Shown: piece by piece, positions 23,491-33,212 of the stretch
Numbering within the stretch: position 1 is the first letter of the stretch
How the letters are laid out: every line of letters starts with the position of its first letter
Assembly: GCF_001625305.1 (NCBI RefSeq)
Contig: NW_017803884.1
Span: forward strand, 53,406 to 117,405
Length of the DNA: 64,000 bases
Source: Branchiostoma belcheri
Taxonomy: Eukaryota > Chordata > Leptocardii > Amphioxiformes > Branchiostomatidae
Direction: 5' to 3'
Position numbers and translations under genes: made by a program
Notes under the pieces: model-generated
Databases searched by the model: none
Told to the model about the DNA's origin: nothing
Seen by the model: only the letters and a program-made list of their open reading frames with translations

Positions 23491-23633
23491 TATTTAGGGC
23501 GCCTTCAAGTACCACACATCAATAAGCAATATTTACAGTGCAGTAAGATTTGGGAAATTTAAAAAAATTGCCATAGCATTCAACATTGTGATTTTGACAA
23601 ATGTGATTAATGACGTACTTCATAAATTTCAGG

Positions 23634-23883
23634 CTCCAAAACCTGCTAATAGAAAAGCGCAGACCACCCAAGACCTGCAACAACACAGTCGGGAATCAGC
23701 ACATGTCCATGAGTGACATGGACATGACAGAACTCTTTGGGAAAGTTCTACTAGGTGGATTCCTCCACACATCAGAAGAAAAACAGAAGCAAAACAAGGA
23801 CTTGGAAGGGCCAAAGGAGTTCTTCATCCACGTACGTGACAAGATCCTCCAACTACCAGCACATCACAAGAACGAAGACTTGG
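23634..23883 (+). CDS. Candidate exon, unknown
   Basis: It lies between 'aaatttcag' and 'gtaagttttt'. The open frame contains 'MSDMDMTELFGKVLLGGFLH' and 'KEFFIHVRDKILQLPAHHKN', which look like genuine protein. It lies 140 bp downstream of the cysteine-cluster fragment and just before the second Harbinger-type element. The family is not recognised. Confidence 0.4.
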
Positions 23884-23931
23884 TAAGTTTTTTTCTTTCT
23901 ACTTGATTTCACTCACCTACCTTCTGAATAA

Positions 23932-25635
23932 GGCCACACCAAGTAAATTTTATGGGTGACGTCCTTTGGAGACCCTAAATCTAATGCGAGAGGGCGAAAA
24001 AAAACAAGAAGGGCAGACATTGGTCATATACTTTCCGCGCCTACAGTAGTCTGCAGTATATTTTACAGACAAGTGTTGATTATTTATCATCAAATTGAAC
24101 CCTCTGTCCCTAAGCCACTTCTTTGAGACATCCAGCTAGGATACAAGGAGCATCTGCCTTCACATAAGCCTCTAGTATGATCTTGATGTATCCCTTCTGT
24201 GGATCACACACCTCGTGCCACGGAATGAACTTGGGATACCCCCAGTCACCATCATTCTTGTAGGAGACATGATTTACTACCCTTATTGAATGTTTACCCC
24301 TGCCTTCTGTGGTATCAGCCGAAACTTGACTGATGCACGACAGGACCAGAAGCTGTTGGAATCGGCATCACACTTCAAGTAAAAGCCAAGAGTCTTCTTG
24401 TTTGGTGGCTGGCTTTTGGTGTCCTCTTCATACTTGGCCACTATTTTCCATGGCAGGTTACGGATAAAGATTGGGTTAGTGTACCGCCTCTCTAGCTCTT
24501 TGACTTCACTGAAGTTCTCCACAGTGAAATGAATGGTTGCCTCAGGTACTGACTCAATCTTCTCATGAATTTCTTCACCGAAAATGTTGCCCAGGGTGAT
24601 TTCCTTCATTCCGCGAGGAGTATCTGCCTTCACATAGGCCTCCAGTATGATCTTGTCATCCTTGATGTATCCCTTCTGTGGATCACACACCTCATGCCAC
24701 GGCATGAAGCACGTAGTCCCCCAGCTCCTATCTTTGTTGTAGAAAATATGGTCAATATTACGTGTCAATGGCTGCACACCTATCTTCTGAGGGATCAACC
24801 GCAGCTCAGCTGAAGCATGGCAGGACCAAAAGCTTTTGGACTCGGCATCACAATGAAGGAAGACAGCAAGGTTCTTGTTGGGTAGCCAGGCATAATTGAA
24901 GTCACCAGAGGGCTTGGCCAGTATTTTCCATGGGAGGTTTTGGATGAAGACTGCATGACTGAACTTCCTCTCTGTGACCTTACTGACATTCTTCATGGTG
25001 AAACGAACAGTTGCCTGACTTTGAGGCTCTTCCTCCATCTCTTCGCTGTCAATGTTGTCAACGATGATCTCCTTCTCACCACATGGAGCATCTGCCTTCA
25101 CGTAGGCCTCCAGTATGATCTTGTCATCCTTGATGTATCCCTTCTGGGGATCACACACCTCGTGCCAAGGCATGAATTCCTTCCTCCCCCAGCTGCTCCC
25201 ATTGTTGTAGAAATTCTGGTCAACCGTACGAATAAATTTCTTCACACCTTTCTTTTGAGGAATCAGCCGTAGCTCGGCTGAGGCATGGCATGACCACAAG
25301 CTTTTGGCATCAGCCTCGCATTTCAGGAAGACGGCAAGGTGCTTGTTGTAGGGAGGCTGGGGCACTTGCACGTCTCACAGTAGAACTTCATCTTCCGACT
25401 TCTTGGAACTATTGACAGGATTTTTTTCAGTGCCATTTTGTTTGTTTTTTCATTTTTGTTATCATTTTTTAACCAGGCACAGGCTTTCGGCGTTACGGGT
25501 TTCACGTCAATCTGATGATTTGCGGCACTGTCGTGACTCTTTGGTCATAGTAACAGGAAGCGGTTTTTTTTTCTAGGAACAGGCCAAAATCAATGCGCGC
25601 GCGGACGTCATCCATAAAATTTACTTGGTGTGGCC
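23932..25635 (-). mobile_element. Harbinger-type TIR element 'B-to-A', 1.70 kb, carrying USP7-like MATH domains
   Basis: The 33-bp ends, starting GGCCACACCAAGTAAATTT, match at 32 positions (23932-23964 and, inverted, 25603-25635). A TAA flanks each end (23929-23931 and 25636-25638). Here the B-type end (tttggagaccctaaatc) is on the left and the A-type end (gcgcgcgcattg, then 'cctgttcctagaaa') on the right, so it lies in the opposite orientation to the element at 13905. It shares with that element the block next to the A end ('gagtcacgacagtg', 'attgacgtgaaacccgtaac'). Between the shared end blocks the contents differ completely: here there is a MATH-domain frame. No transposase was seen. Confidence 0.9.
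24110..25371 (-). pseudogene. Triple MATH (USP7 N-terminal type) frame, frameshifted
   Basis: USP7/HAUSP deubiquitinases carry one N-terminal MATH/TRAF domain that binds substrates such as p53. The main minus-strand frame (24283-25371, 362 codons, first codon GTG) encodes two and a half such domains in tandem: residues about 8-100 (lacking the first strands), 118-250 (complete, from 'RFTMKNVSKV') and 270 to the end. Signatures are 'FIQNLPWKILAK', 'SFWSCHASAELRL', 'FMPWHEVCDPQKGYI' and 'ILEAYVKADAP'. The third repeat meets a stop at 24283 but continues in a second frame (from about 24280 to a TAG at 24110) with 'WGYPKFIPWHEVCDPQKGYI', so one frameshift breaks it. A stop also lies just before the first repeat, while an upstream ATG frame (25323-25505) could have supplied a start. 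No peptidase domain is present. It lies wholly inside the TIR element and runs A to B. Confidence 0.85.
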
Positions 25636-25638
25636 TAA

Positions 25639-26172
25639 TGTTCATTGCCTAAAGTGTATGTTAGCCACATGTATCATGACAGGTAATGGGTTTTTAGACT
25701 AGTAACACACTGTATGCTTATCACAATTACCTGGAGAATACTGTGAGGCACTAGTATATGCATTGCCTTTGTTTTGATGCATTTTGGCAAAAAGAAATAA
25801 GAAAGACATTGTTTTTATAAATTGTTTCCAGATGAAACTTGGTTGTCCAATACAAATACATACATGGACGTTTTGCAGGTAAAATAGGAGATGACTGCAG
25901 TTATTTCTGGCACTGGTCCTCTTGCAGCACTATGTCATTGACTTGTAACTGTTTGCTGTACTGATTATTATCACTCGAACGAACACGTTAAATGTTTAAT
26001 AAATTAAGGTTTCTAAGCTATTTCCTATCCTTAAGCCACTACAGTTGGTAACTTGGTAATTTTTTTTTTAATAGAAAATTAGTACCGGTAGTTTTTCATC
26101 TTACCTGCACCAGTGTAGGTTGACACAAAAGAAAGCATTTTACACCCTGTAAGCTGAACTGTTGTCTAATTT
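25639..26172. other. No recognisable gene
   Basis: AT-rich spacer. Confidence 0.5.
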
Positions 26173-26811
26173 CAGGATTTGAAGTGAGACCCCCTGGCAT
26201 GGAGCCCTTTACATGTAAGGCATACCTAGTGGCCTGCACATGTGACCTGCAGGCCAAAGCACTTGTGATGAACATGGTGGCCCATAAAGGAATGCCAGGC
26301 CCTTAAAACGGACCTAGTAGTACCCCAAACAAAAGGCAAATGTAATGATAGAACCATTGAATTATTATAGAGCCATTGAATTATTATACGACAGCACACC
26401 ATCACTATAATATAGTCACTAGCAGAACTGTTCGGGAAAGGTGGAAGCAGAAACTGCTTCAGTCAATGGACCGATTGAGGTGTCATTGTTTCTGCAAAAT
26501 GAGGCACTAGAACAGTACCCAAATGCATTTTTTTTGTTAAAGACGTGGTCAAACGCTGTGAGGGACGAATCAACTGTCACAAAGTGAAAGATAAAAGATA
26601 ACGCAGTAGAAATTCAGACCTTTTTAGAAGAAACAATTAGTGCAATGGAATTGTATCAGAGGCTTGAGTGCTTCAGTGTAAGGTATTTAAAGGCTGTGTG
26701 TCCTCCATGGTGTAACCAGTATTCCTTAAGTTTGGTGAACTGTATAGAAAAACGGGATGTTTGAGAAGTGTTAGTTAATAACAGACAAATTCGAGCAAGG
26801 CCATGGTGATA

Positions 26812-27268
26812 AGCTCCCACTTGGACACTGTCAAAACAAAAACCGAACGCTACAAAAAAAGTCCTATACCTTACATGGTAGCACTACTTAATATGTCTTA
26901 GTCGTTTACCGAAATATTGTAAATAGTTTTTTATGCCTGCTGACTGTGGTCTTAATCTTCTTAAAAATGAATTTTTAGCCTTTATTGTAATAATGACAGA
27001 TATTTTATTGATGATTGCTCCGAGAATATATTCCACACGATGTAAAGTATTATTAACTAGTTGATCGTAAGTACAGTAACTTTTATTCAAATATGAGTAA
27101 TTTCAAATACCTGGCGAATTTCCGTGTAATAATGTTTTAGTGATTGAATATCAGTAAATCATGAGTTAACTATTGTATAACCAGTGTAATTCAGCGCGCA
27201 ATTTTGCGCGCTGCGAAACTGTGGTTTTTTTACTGTGAGAATGAAATAAACCAATCACTACTACTACC
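26812..27268 (+). mobile_element. Insert in copy A, LINE-type 3' end
   Basis: The insert is absent from copy B, where 'catggcgata' joins 'atctgccatc' directly. It ends 'gaaataaaccaatcactac' followed by a (tac) run, closely like the 'caataaaccattcatcatca' LINE tail at 55060. It contains a perfect 10-bp inverted repeat CAGCGCGCAA-tt-TTGCGCGCTG at 27192-27213. It is probably a 5'-truncated LINE; no coding part is left. Confidence 0.5.
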
Positions 27269-27960
27269 ACATAATCTGCCATCAAACTTAACAGATACTA
27301 CTATGTCAGAGACAGAAGCAAAGGAAGACAGACGAGATGAACCCAACATTTTTACTTCGGATTCTGATACAGATTTAGCAATCTATTCTGAAAGATTTTG
27401 AAATGATGTCAAACCATCTCCAAATTAGTGAGCAGGTATGTTCTGAGGGTAAAGAGTCAGTAGTAGTACAATCAGAGCAAAGAAAGAAGTCTGGACAAAG
27501 GAACAGGTCAAATGTTTTTGTTGTCTCTGAAACCTCTTCTGGCTCTTTATGTGATATTGATGCAAATTTAGATTGTGAGAGACATGATGGGAGAGCACAT
27601 CTATGCTGGGAGAGCCCATTGTAGAAATTTGTTTAAAACTAAAACTAAACACAAACTGTGGGAAAATTAGTTCAGGATCTGGACCATTACAGTCTGAAAG
27701 ATCTCAAAGCAGAGTGTAACCAGCATTCCCGTAATCTTGTTCAATGTATAGAAAAACAGGATGTTTTACAAGTTTTATTTAACAACCAAGGAAAAATTTA
27801 AAACTTTTCACATACATGTGGATCATCTGTACACAGTTTCTTCTCATATTTTGACAGTAATATTTACAAGGAAATTAAGAATTCACCGGGTGGATTCACC
27901 AGACTCCCATCTACAAGAACCCACATGTAAGTCTAAACAGCATTTATGCAGACTGGTTTA

Positions 27961-28119
27961 TGGTATGATCCTAAATATCAGCGAATCTTGAAGCAAGTTG
28001 AGGAAGCAATGACGCAAGTCCTCGACAAGGCCAGAACCCAAGCACGGGAACTGACATATTTACTTGACTTGAAAGTAAAACACCCAGGTATGTATTCTAC
28101 ATTTTATAAAAAGTATTAA
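27961..28119 (+). pseudogene. Rep-tail module, copy 1 (no Rep body)
   Basis: The open frame begins 'WYDPKYQRILKQVEEA' and ends 'KHPGMYSTFYKKY', then TAA. It matches the last 45 codons of the CRESS Rep gene at 57933-58836, with an 11-codon insertion after the first 17 or so residues. The following 3' sequence (ttaattatatgctcaata, then acaacacaca) is also shared. There is no Rep body upstream here. It is an isolated tail, probably part of the repeat rather than an independent viral insertion. Confidence 0.8.
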
Positions 28120-28394
28120 TTATATGCTCAATAAACAACACACATTTGTACATCAAACTTTTAAGTATACATTTGTACATTTACACTACTAGTATTTGAA
28201 AGGCATTTCTGAATTTTCTTGGATTTTCTGAATTTTCAGAGGGAACATTGCAGACATACAGGCGCTGGAAAACAGAGTACTGTACGATCCCTTCGTCCAA
28301 AGGGTTTGCTCCAGTAAGGACAAAGTTCCAACACTAACATGTTATACAAAAGAACAGTTGTGCCGGATCGGCAGGCATCAATACAGTCTTGGCA

Positions 28395-28950
28395 TTTGAC
28401 AGACGTACAATCTCGGGGAGGTCCACGTCACAGTCAGTGCCTTTAAGCATCTTGCTGTTAAGCGTAGAGCCACAGGGGAGAACCCGATCTTCCCAGGGCC
28501 AATGTTTATCCATGACAACTCAACTTCTTCATCTTATGCTGAGTTTTTCTGCCACATTTCTAGTCAGTTGGACACTGAGTACCAGCCAGTTGTAGGCACG
28601 GACGACGAGCGAGGTATGCGGAAGGCTGTTCTGGCCGCTTTCCCCAACTGAGGCGCGCGTATCAGCTGCGTCAGGCATCTAAAGAGCAATGTGGCAGATT
28701 ATCTGCGGGACACTGTAGGTATGGAAGCCTAACAGCGAAAAGACGGTGTAACATCTGCTACAAGCGACATGCTGTTTGAAACCCTCCTAGATAACGCAAA
28801 AGATCAAGCTGCAGGGTTTCCAGTCTACCTCGACTACTTGGAGACGCGCGTTTAGCCTATCCTCCAAAGCTTCACCAGAAATGATGTCCAATTTTGCTTG
28901 AGACATGTCAATAGAAAGACATGATGATTTCGTGGACCACTATGTAAGTA
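28395..28950 (+). pseudogene. MULE-like transposase catalytic region, decayed
   Basis: The + frame reads 'AVKRRATGENPIFPGPMFIH', then 'QLDTEYQPVVGTDDERGMRK', 'AVLAAFPN', a stop (TGA), 'ISCVRHLKSNVADYLRDTVG' and, after another break, 'FETLLDNAKDQAAGFPVYLD'. The order 'P-x-x-GTDDE...K-A-x-x-x-x-FP...C-x-R-H-L-K-x-N' is the second-aspartate region and following histidine of MULE transposases as seen in marine invertebrates. At least three stops or frame changes are present. Confidence 0.7.
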
Positions 28951-29153
28951 TCATGTTAAAAATGGGTTACTGGTCGTGATAATATTCTCCTGTGTTATGT
29001 TTTTTTTTTAAATTTTATTTTTGACTGTATTCACCAAAAAATACTTGAATACAGACCACTCTGTGGTCAGTTGTTCTCCTGGTGGAGTTTACTTCGGGAG
29101 AGTTCAGTTTTACATTCTTGTTGAAGGCTATGAGTTAGCATACATCAAATGGT
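28951..29153. other. Spacer
   Basis: AT-rich, with a possible intron end; nothing recognised. Confidence 0.4.
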
Positions 29154-29627
29154 ATGGAGCAGGGAGCAGGGATGAGGAAATTGAGTCTTAATGGTGATAC
29201 GAGCTGGATGAACGGGCCGGAGCAGACTGCAACAGGAGAGAAGGGTCTCTCTAACGGTACTCATGTGTCTGGCGAGCCGGAGCAGACTGCAACAGGAGAG
29301 AAAGGTCTCTCTGACGGTACTCATGTGTCTGACGGGCCGGAGGAGACTGCAACAGGAGAGAAAGGTCTCTCTGACGGTACTCATGTGTCTGACGGGCCGG
29401 AGGAGTTTGCAACAGGAGAGAACGCCACAGAACGCCAGGAGGAGACAACAACAACATGGCTCAAGATAGACTCGCCTCCTCACAAGGCACTGTCACTGAA
29501 AGCAGTCGTCTTTGAGAAGGCATTGCTCACAGACATGGGCCAGATGATGTCTTATACAATGTACGACTCTGAGACAAAGGAGAGAGTGGAAATCTGTACA
29601 TTTGTATTTGATGAACATTTCTTATAA
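29154..29627 (+). CDS. Repeat-containing hypothetical protein, 157 codons
   Basis: ATG-started and open to a TAA at 29625. Residues about 20-90 are three and a half copies of a 20-residue unit (GPEETATGEKGLSDGTHVSD) encoded by an exact 60-bp minisatellite (29209-29420). The unit length is a multiple of three, so the array keeps frame. The part after the array (KALSLKAVVFEKALLTDMGQ and onward) is not repetitive and looks coding. No signal peptide or membrane segment is seen. The family is not recognised. It could be an exon of a longer gene, since a weak acceptor-like tract lies upstream. Confidence 0.45.
   Translation: MEQGAGMRKLSLNGDTSWMNGPEQTATGEKGLSNGTHVSGEPEQTATGEKGLSDGTHVSDGPEETATGEKGLSDGTHVSDGPEEFATGENATERQEETTTTWLKIDSPPHKALSLKAVVFEKALLTDMGQMMSYTMYDSETKERVEICTFVFDEHFL
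29209..29420 (+). repeat. 60-bp coding minisatellite
   Basis: The phrase 'actgcaacaggagagaa' recurs at exact 60-bp steps (29226, 29286, 29346), with a partial fourth copy at 29406 in which the start is 'tttgcaacaggagagaa'. Copies 2 and 3 are nearly identical. Confidence 0.97.
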
Positions 29628-29715
29628 GTTATAGCCAGGAAGACAGTAAAACATAAGATAATTTAAGCAGCGAGTCTCATATCGGTCTCTAGAACAAGGA
29701 CGAATTAAAAACAAG

Positions 29716-29883
29716 ATGGAGACGGTTAAGAAAACGGAATCCTACGAGCAAATCGCGTGGGGAATGAGAGAGCAAGGATACAACAGAACGCTAAAGCAGG
29801 TCACCAAGAAGCTCAAGTACGCCTATCATAGCAGAAAGACAACTCCCTTAGTAGGCGGGGAGAAGTACATGGGAGTTCGTTGA
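29716..29883 (+). pseudogene. Myb/SANT-like DNA-binding segment
   Basis: A 55-codon ATG frame includes 'SYEQIAWGMREQGYNRTLKQ' and 'VTKKLKYAYHSRK'. The pattern I-A-x-x-M-x-x-x-G-Y-x-R-T-x-x-Q-x-x-x-K-x-K-x-L/A is the second half of the Myb/SANT-like (trihelix) domain common in transposon-derived regulators, with the usual C before the K-x-K replaced by V. The first helix (W-S-x-x-E) is missing, so this is a fragment. Confidence 0.55.
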
Positions 29884-30056
29884 TCTTCTAAACGCCTTGA
29901 TCTTAGGGGACCGCCGGCTCACCCTAGTGAAAACCGTGATAGAGGACGAAGGTATATCTGAAACAATCGTTCCCATCTATATCGGCTATGATCAACTACA
30001 TCAGAACACACTAAACTGTTCTAGCAAATGTTCAAAAGGAAATTCATTAGTTCCTG

Positions 30057-30215
30057 AAGGCTTACAGATCAACCTCGCAGGTGACGACGGGCGAGACCCC
30101 GTACAAGCTTATGTTCGGGCGGGAAATGAAGGCAAAACTACCCGGACTACCAAGAGAGACAACCTTGATGAACGAGGAAATCCGCGACCGGGATTACGGA
30201 AGAAAAAGGAAATAA
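30057..30215 (+). pseudogene. Ty3/gypsy integrase C-terminal fragment
   Basis: The frame reads 'AYRSTSQVTTGETPYKLMFG', then REMKAKLPGLP and 'NEEIRDRDYGRKRK', then a stop. 'Y-R-x-T...T-T-G-x-T-P-x-x-L-M-F-G-R-x-x-x-x-x-L-P' is the end of the integrase core in Ty3/gypsy retrotransposons. No protease, reverse transcriptase or LTR is adjacent. It is an isolated relic 170 bp downstream of the SANT fragment. Confidence 0.75.
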
Positions 30216-30630
30216 TATTCTCAAATCTATCCCATCTGGAGGAGATCTGCCCAACTGAAACACAATGTCCCTACTGCGAAGATAGTCCGGCCTTGGAGGA
30301 ATGGACGCTAATTTATTCATCCAGATGGGAAAATTCTGGACCTAGACGGGATGTACGATGGCAAGGTATTATCAAAATGTGTTTCCATAATAGCTGGTTT
30401 GTACCAAACTAACGTGAACCACAGGCTGCTCTATGGTCCGACGCCGACTGAAAAGACTATATATGGTTTTTATGCCATATTATGTAAAATAAAAATAATA
30501 GGCAAATCACTTTGCTTGATATACCCTAAATTGATATCGGTACAATGTTACCCAACGGCATTATGCATGTAATGTGGGTGTAATCATATGTGGATGTCGA
30601 TAACTACAATGTACTTCGGTCAACGATGAA

Positions 30631-30845
30631 ATGGTCAAACAAGGTGGCATTCTCCATCTTTGGCAGGGCTATGCTGAACTCGTACACCTAGTTGCCCATT
30701 TATTTCTTTACCTGTCATTGGAAATAACAGCAAGTGTAATAAATGAAGACGAAGAACACTACAGGGGACTGAAAGTGCTGTCTGATGCCCGCCACTGCTG
30801 GAGGAAGAACGCCTACAACTCGGATGTTGTCTTCCTTGGCCACAC
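30631..30845 (+). CDS. Exon of a transposase-like protein (DARHCWRKNA motif)
   Basis: Open from an ATG at 30631 to the donor 'CACAC|gtgagt'. It contains 'INEDEEHYRGLKVLSDARHC', then WRKNAYNSDVVFLGHT. This 'S-D-A/S-R-H-x-x-R-K-N-A-x-x-S-D-V-V-x-L-G-H' stretch recurs in multi-copy lancelet proteins that I take to be transposase-derived. I have no firm superfamily name for it. The acceptor and upstream exons are not defined. The downstream partner may have been displaced by the piggyBac and repeat fragments at 31028-31500. Confidence 0.4.
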
Positions 30846-31027
30846 GTGAGTCATATTTATATATACTATAACAGTTCACTTTATATGGAAAAAAGGAAAC
30901 TGAGAAACAATGAGAAAAACATACATGTATCATCTGATTGTAAACCCTGCATCAATTCAGCACTATAAGGCTGCAATTGCACGGGTGATGTTTGGTCAAT
31001 AAACCATGTATTATTAGTAAAGAAGAC

Positions 31028-31103
31028 CACCTGCTGCACAAGGAACATATGAAGGCCAAACAAAAGAAATTCCTGGAACACAAGGACTTCCAAAACCACT
31101 GTA
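31028..31103 (+). pseudogene. piggyBac C-terminal scrap
   Basis: The frame reads HLLHKEHMKAKQKKFLEHKD, nearly identical to the tail of the better-preserved piggyBac fragment at 56545-56680. It is joined directly to the coding-like block at 31114. Confidence 0.7.
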
Positions 31104-31113
31104 TTCTCTTAGG

Positions 31114-31347
31114 GATTCCCAGGCCCTTAAAACGGACCTAGTAGTACCCTTAACAAAAGGCAAATGTAATGATAGACCCACTGAATTAATATACGACAGA
31201 GCACACCATCACTATAATGTAGTCACAAGCAAAACTGCTCGGGAAATGTGGAACACCTTCCAGCATACTTTGAAGGAAGCAGAAACTGCTTTAGTCAATA
31301 TTAATGGAGCGGTTGAGGTGTCATTGTTTCTGCTAAACCTTGATTGA
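31114..31347 (+). CDS. Unknown coding-like block, second copy decayed at 26290-26500
   Basis: The frame opens with SQALKTDLVVPLTKGKCND, then includes YNVVTSKTAREMWNTFQHTL and ends VEVSLFLLNLD before a TGA. The copy in the dispersed repeat A (26290-26500) carries the same text with several stops. Presence in two places means it is repeat-derived. The family is unknown. Confidence 0.4.
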   Translation, partial: DSQALKTDLVVPLTKGKCNDRPTELIYDRAHHHYNVVTSKTAREMWNTFQHTLKEAETALVNINGAVEVSLFLLNLD

Positions 31348-31357
31348 TCACCAGTTT

Positions 31358-31500
31358 GGTGTCTTCCACATGGCAATGTCGGCCAAGATAAAACTGCCGG
31401 CGCACGCAACAAGGACCTCTTTCTATGGGCGAAGGCCGTATCCACACACGGGCACAGTAGCAAATCAGTCCACAAAATGAAAGTTGGCGCGGGCCTCAAA
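31358..31500 (+). pseudogene. Kolobok-like transposase fragment
   Basis: The shifted frames contain 'VFHMA', 'RNKDLFLWAKAVSTHGHSSK' and 'SVHKMKVGAGLK', colinear with the block at 60545-60665 (VFHMAKSAKMKLEAHAK, then HFPWLKAVSTHG). In the intact family a D-H-x-F-D-x-W-H-x-A-K-x-x-x-K stretch follows the catalytic core. Decayed. Confidence 0.5.
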
Positions 31501-32744
31501 GACCCCCCCCCCCCGTTTGAACAGGGTTAAGCAAGGTCAAGTGCAATAAAGGTCGTATGTTGAAAACCATATTCTTCTTGTCATACTGCACTGTAAATCT
31601 GTCAAGATGTTATTTTTTAATGTGAATAGATTTTTTCGTACCAATAGATGCTTTAACACAGCTAAACAAACAAAAATATGGTTATGTCCATAAACTCCTG
31701 CTCAAAAAAAAGTTTTTTGTTACACACTTGCATCCACAATACTGACTGGCTACACTGTAAAGTACTACATACAGTACTAAAGCCTGATACAGCATCCAAA
31801 CGCACATTATAGGAAGTAACCATTTTGACACCAGAAGGCAGAAGCTGCTAAATTTGGAACATCTCACGGTATGTTTTTCTAGTAAACCTTCTAGAAAATA
31901 TTGTTGAATTTTTATTTCTATTATTGTCGAGAATACACTTGTCCTGCGTTCACTGTATCGTTTTAATATGTTGTTATACTCTAATGTACCCTACATTCTG
32001 ATGCTATCCCTATTAAGATAAAGCACGCATGCGCGATGACCTCTGGCCCCTGATCTCCTGTGCAAAAACGCAGCTTGCGTCGCGGCTTCCCCCAAATGTT
32101 TAGAGCAGTTTTTATGGACAAATTTCAACCTTTTGGAACATTTTACAGCTTCAAAACTCATATCATGAGGAAAAGGAAGTTCTAGTTGTTCTTTTCATGG
32201 ATGGTTTCTATTCTTAGGGCGAATCAATTTCTTCTGATGTGTTGCCGAGAGTTGGATGCTAGGTACCATGCCATGCGGTCGGGACTTTTTTTGTTGTTGT
32301 TCAACTTGTTGACAATGTTGTACCGACACGCTTTCTTTGACGATTAAATAAAGACAGCCGAAGTTGTTTACATGGAAATTGTGTTATAAAATGCCATTGA
32401 GGTGTCTGATTTTCTATCAATGACAATGTTTTCTTTGTGGCGTCATAGCGAGAGCGATAATTCATGGGCAGTTCACAAGATTTGTGCAGACAATAGGGAC
32501 CATTTAGAGGCACGAACCACGCAATTTGCGGCTTGATCCACGCCGCTCTTTCGAAGAAAAGTCAATCACGACCAAGTTTACGGGGAAATGTGGAAATAAA
32601 TTCCCTGAATTTGAAAAGCAACAGGATGGCGCTGGGATAAGAGCAGGATGGCGCAGCGCCACTGCGCCATTCTTTAGGGAGATCCCAGCAAGGTTCAACC
32701 TTGCTGGTGCCGAAGCTAGTGGCTTTCTGGCTATTGCATCCAGC
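31501..32744. other. No recognisable gene
   Basis: It starts with a poly-C run (31503-31514). A run of short frames follows. Near 32030-32100 there is a GC-richer patch without an exon. The + frame 32526-32756 is the shadow of the LINE frame on the minus strand. Confidence 0.5.
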
Positions 32745-33212
32745 CGTTACCACTGAGATATCAATTTTATTAGACGACAGGGCAAGGCGAAATTTGTCTA
32801 ATTTGTTGGTCAACGAACGCGCATTCGTCAACAAAATGTTCGGCATTTCATTTGGGCGAGACCGTTTCAAGGGATCAGTCTTGATGAGACGCAGGTGTGA
32901 TGAACGCAACCTGCTACCTGATTTACATTCGTCTACATGTGACCGGCTTAGGTCGGGAATGGACACCTTAGATTTGCATAATGAATATCTGTTGCCAATA
33001 ACTGTAGATATTTTACGTTGAAAGTTCTTGTCTGCCCTTTTCTCCCTCGGTCTGCTTCTTAATTTCCAGGGACACAGGCTTAGCAAATGCTTGTTGAGGT
33101 CTGGGCCGGTTGGCAGTGCTGCAGCTTTTAAACCACGCAGGAAAGTGACAAAGTATAACAGTGACGGTGGTGTCGTCCATGGAGCCATTGTATACGTTGT
33201 GAAGATCGACAC
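32745..33212 (-). mobile_element. LINE fragment: 5' ORF region with start of the endonuclease
   Basis: The minus frame contains 'NEMPNILLTNARSLTNKLDK' followed by 'NKIDISVVT' (residues about 121-156). P-N-I-x-L-x-N-A-R-S-L-x-N-K is the first strand of the APE-type endonuclease of LINE ORF2, and D-I-x-x-x-T normally leads into the E-T-W catalytic box. Here the match stops at that point and the frame runs into unrelated sequence to 32562. The upstream 120 residues are basic and serine-rich, as is common before this domain. It is thus a truncated 5' portion. No target duplication was found. Confidence 0.75.

Larger units (their letters stand above)
26173..28240 (+). repeat. Dispersed repeat, copy A (ends in the Rep-tail module)
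   Basis: Colinear with copy B at 56748-58930. Both start 'caggatttgaagtgagaccc', share 'tattccttaagtttggt.aac', a frame with 'DEPNIFTSDSDTDL', a later frame with 'EQRKKSGQR', then 'KLRIHRVD.PDSHLQE', and finish with the module containing 'WYDPKYQRILKQV' and the same 3' sequence. Copy A has two internal blocks lacking in B: about 26230-26640 and a 460-bp insert (26812-27268). Coding-like stretches are broken, and I do not recognise the main protein. Part of 26280-26500 is a decayed copy of the sequence at 31114-31347. Confidence 0.85.

Noticed and set aside
24565-25272. Plus-strand frames opposite the MATH gene
   Set aside because: Antisense shadows; the minus strand carries clear MATH motifs three times.
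25405-25435. Remnant of the foldback element inside the second Harbinger-type element
   Set aside because: 'ctattgacagg' is shared with the foldback units, but the match is only about 11 bases and the surrounding sequence does not follow the 41-bp unit.
27192-27213. Viral stem-loop origin near the Rep tail
   Set aside because: The hairpin has a 2-base loop, no conserved nonanucleotide, and lies in an insert absent from the Rep-containing copy.
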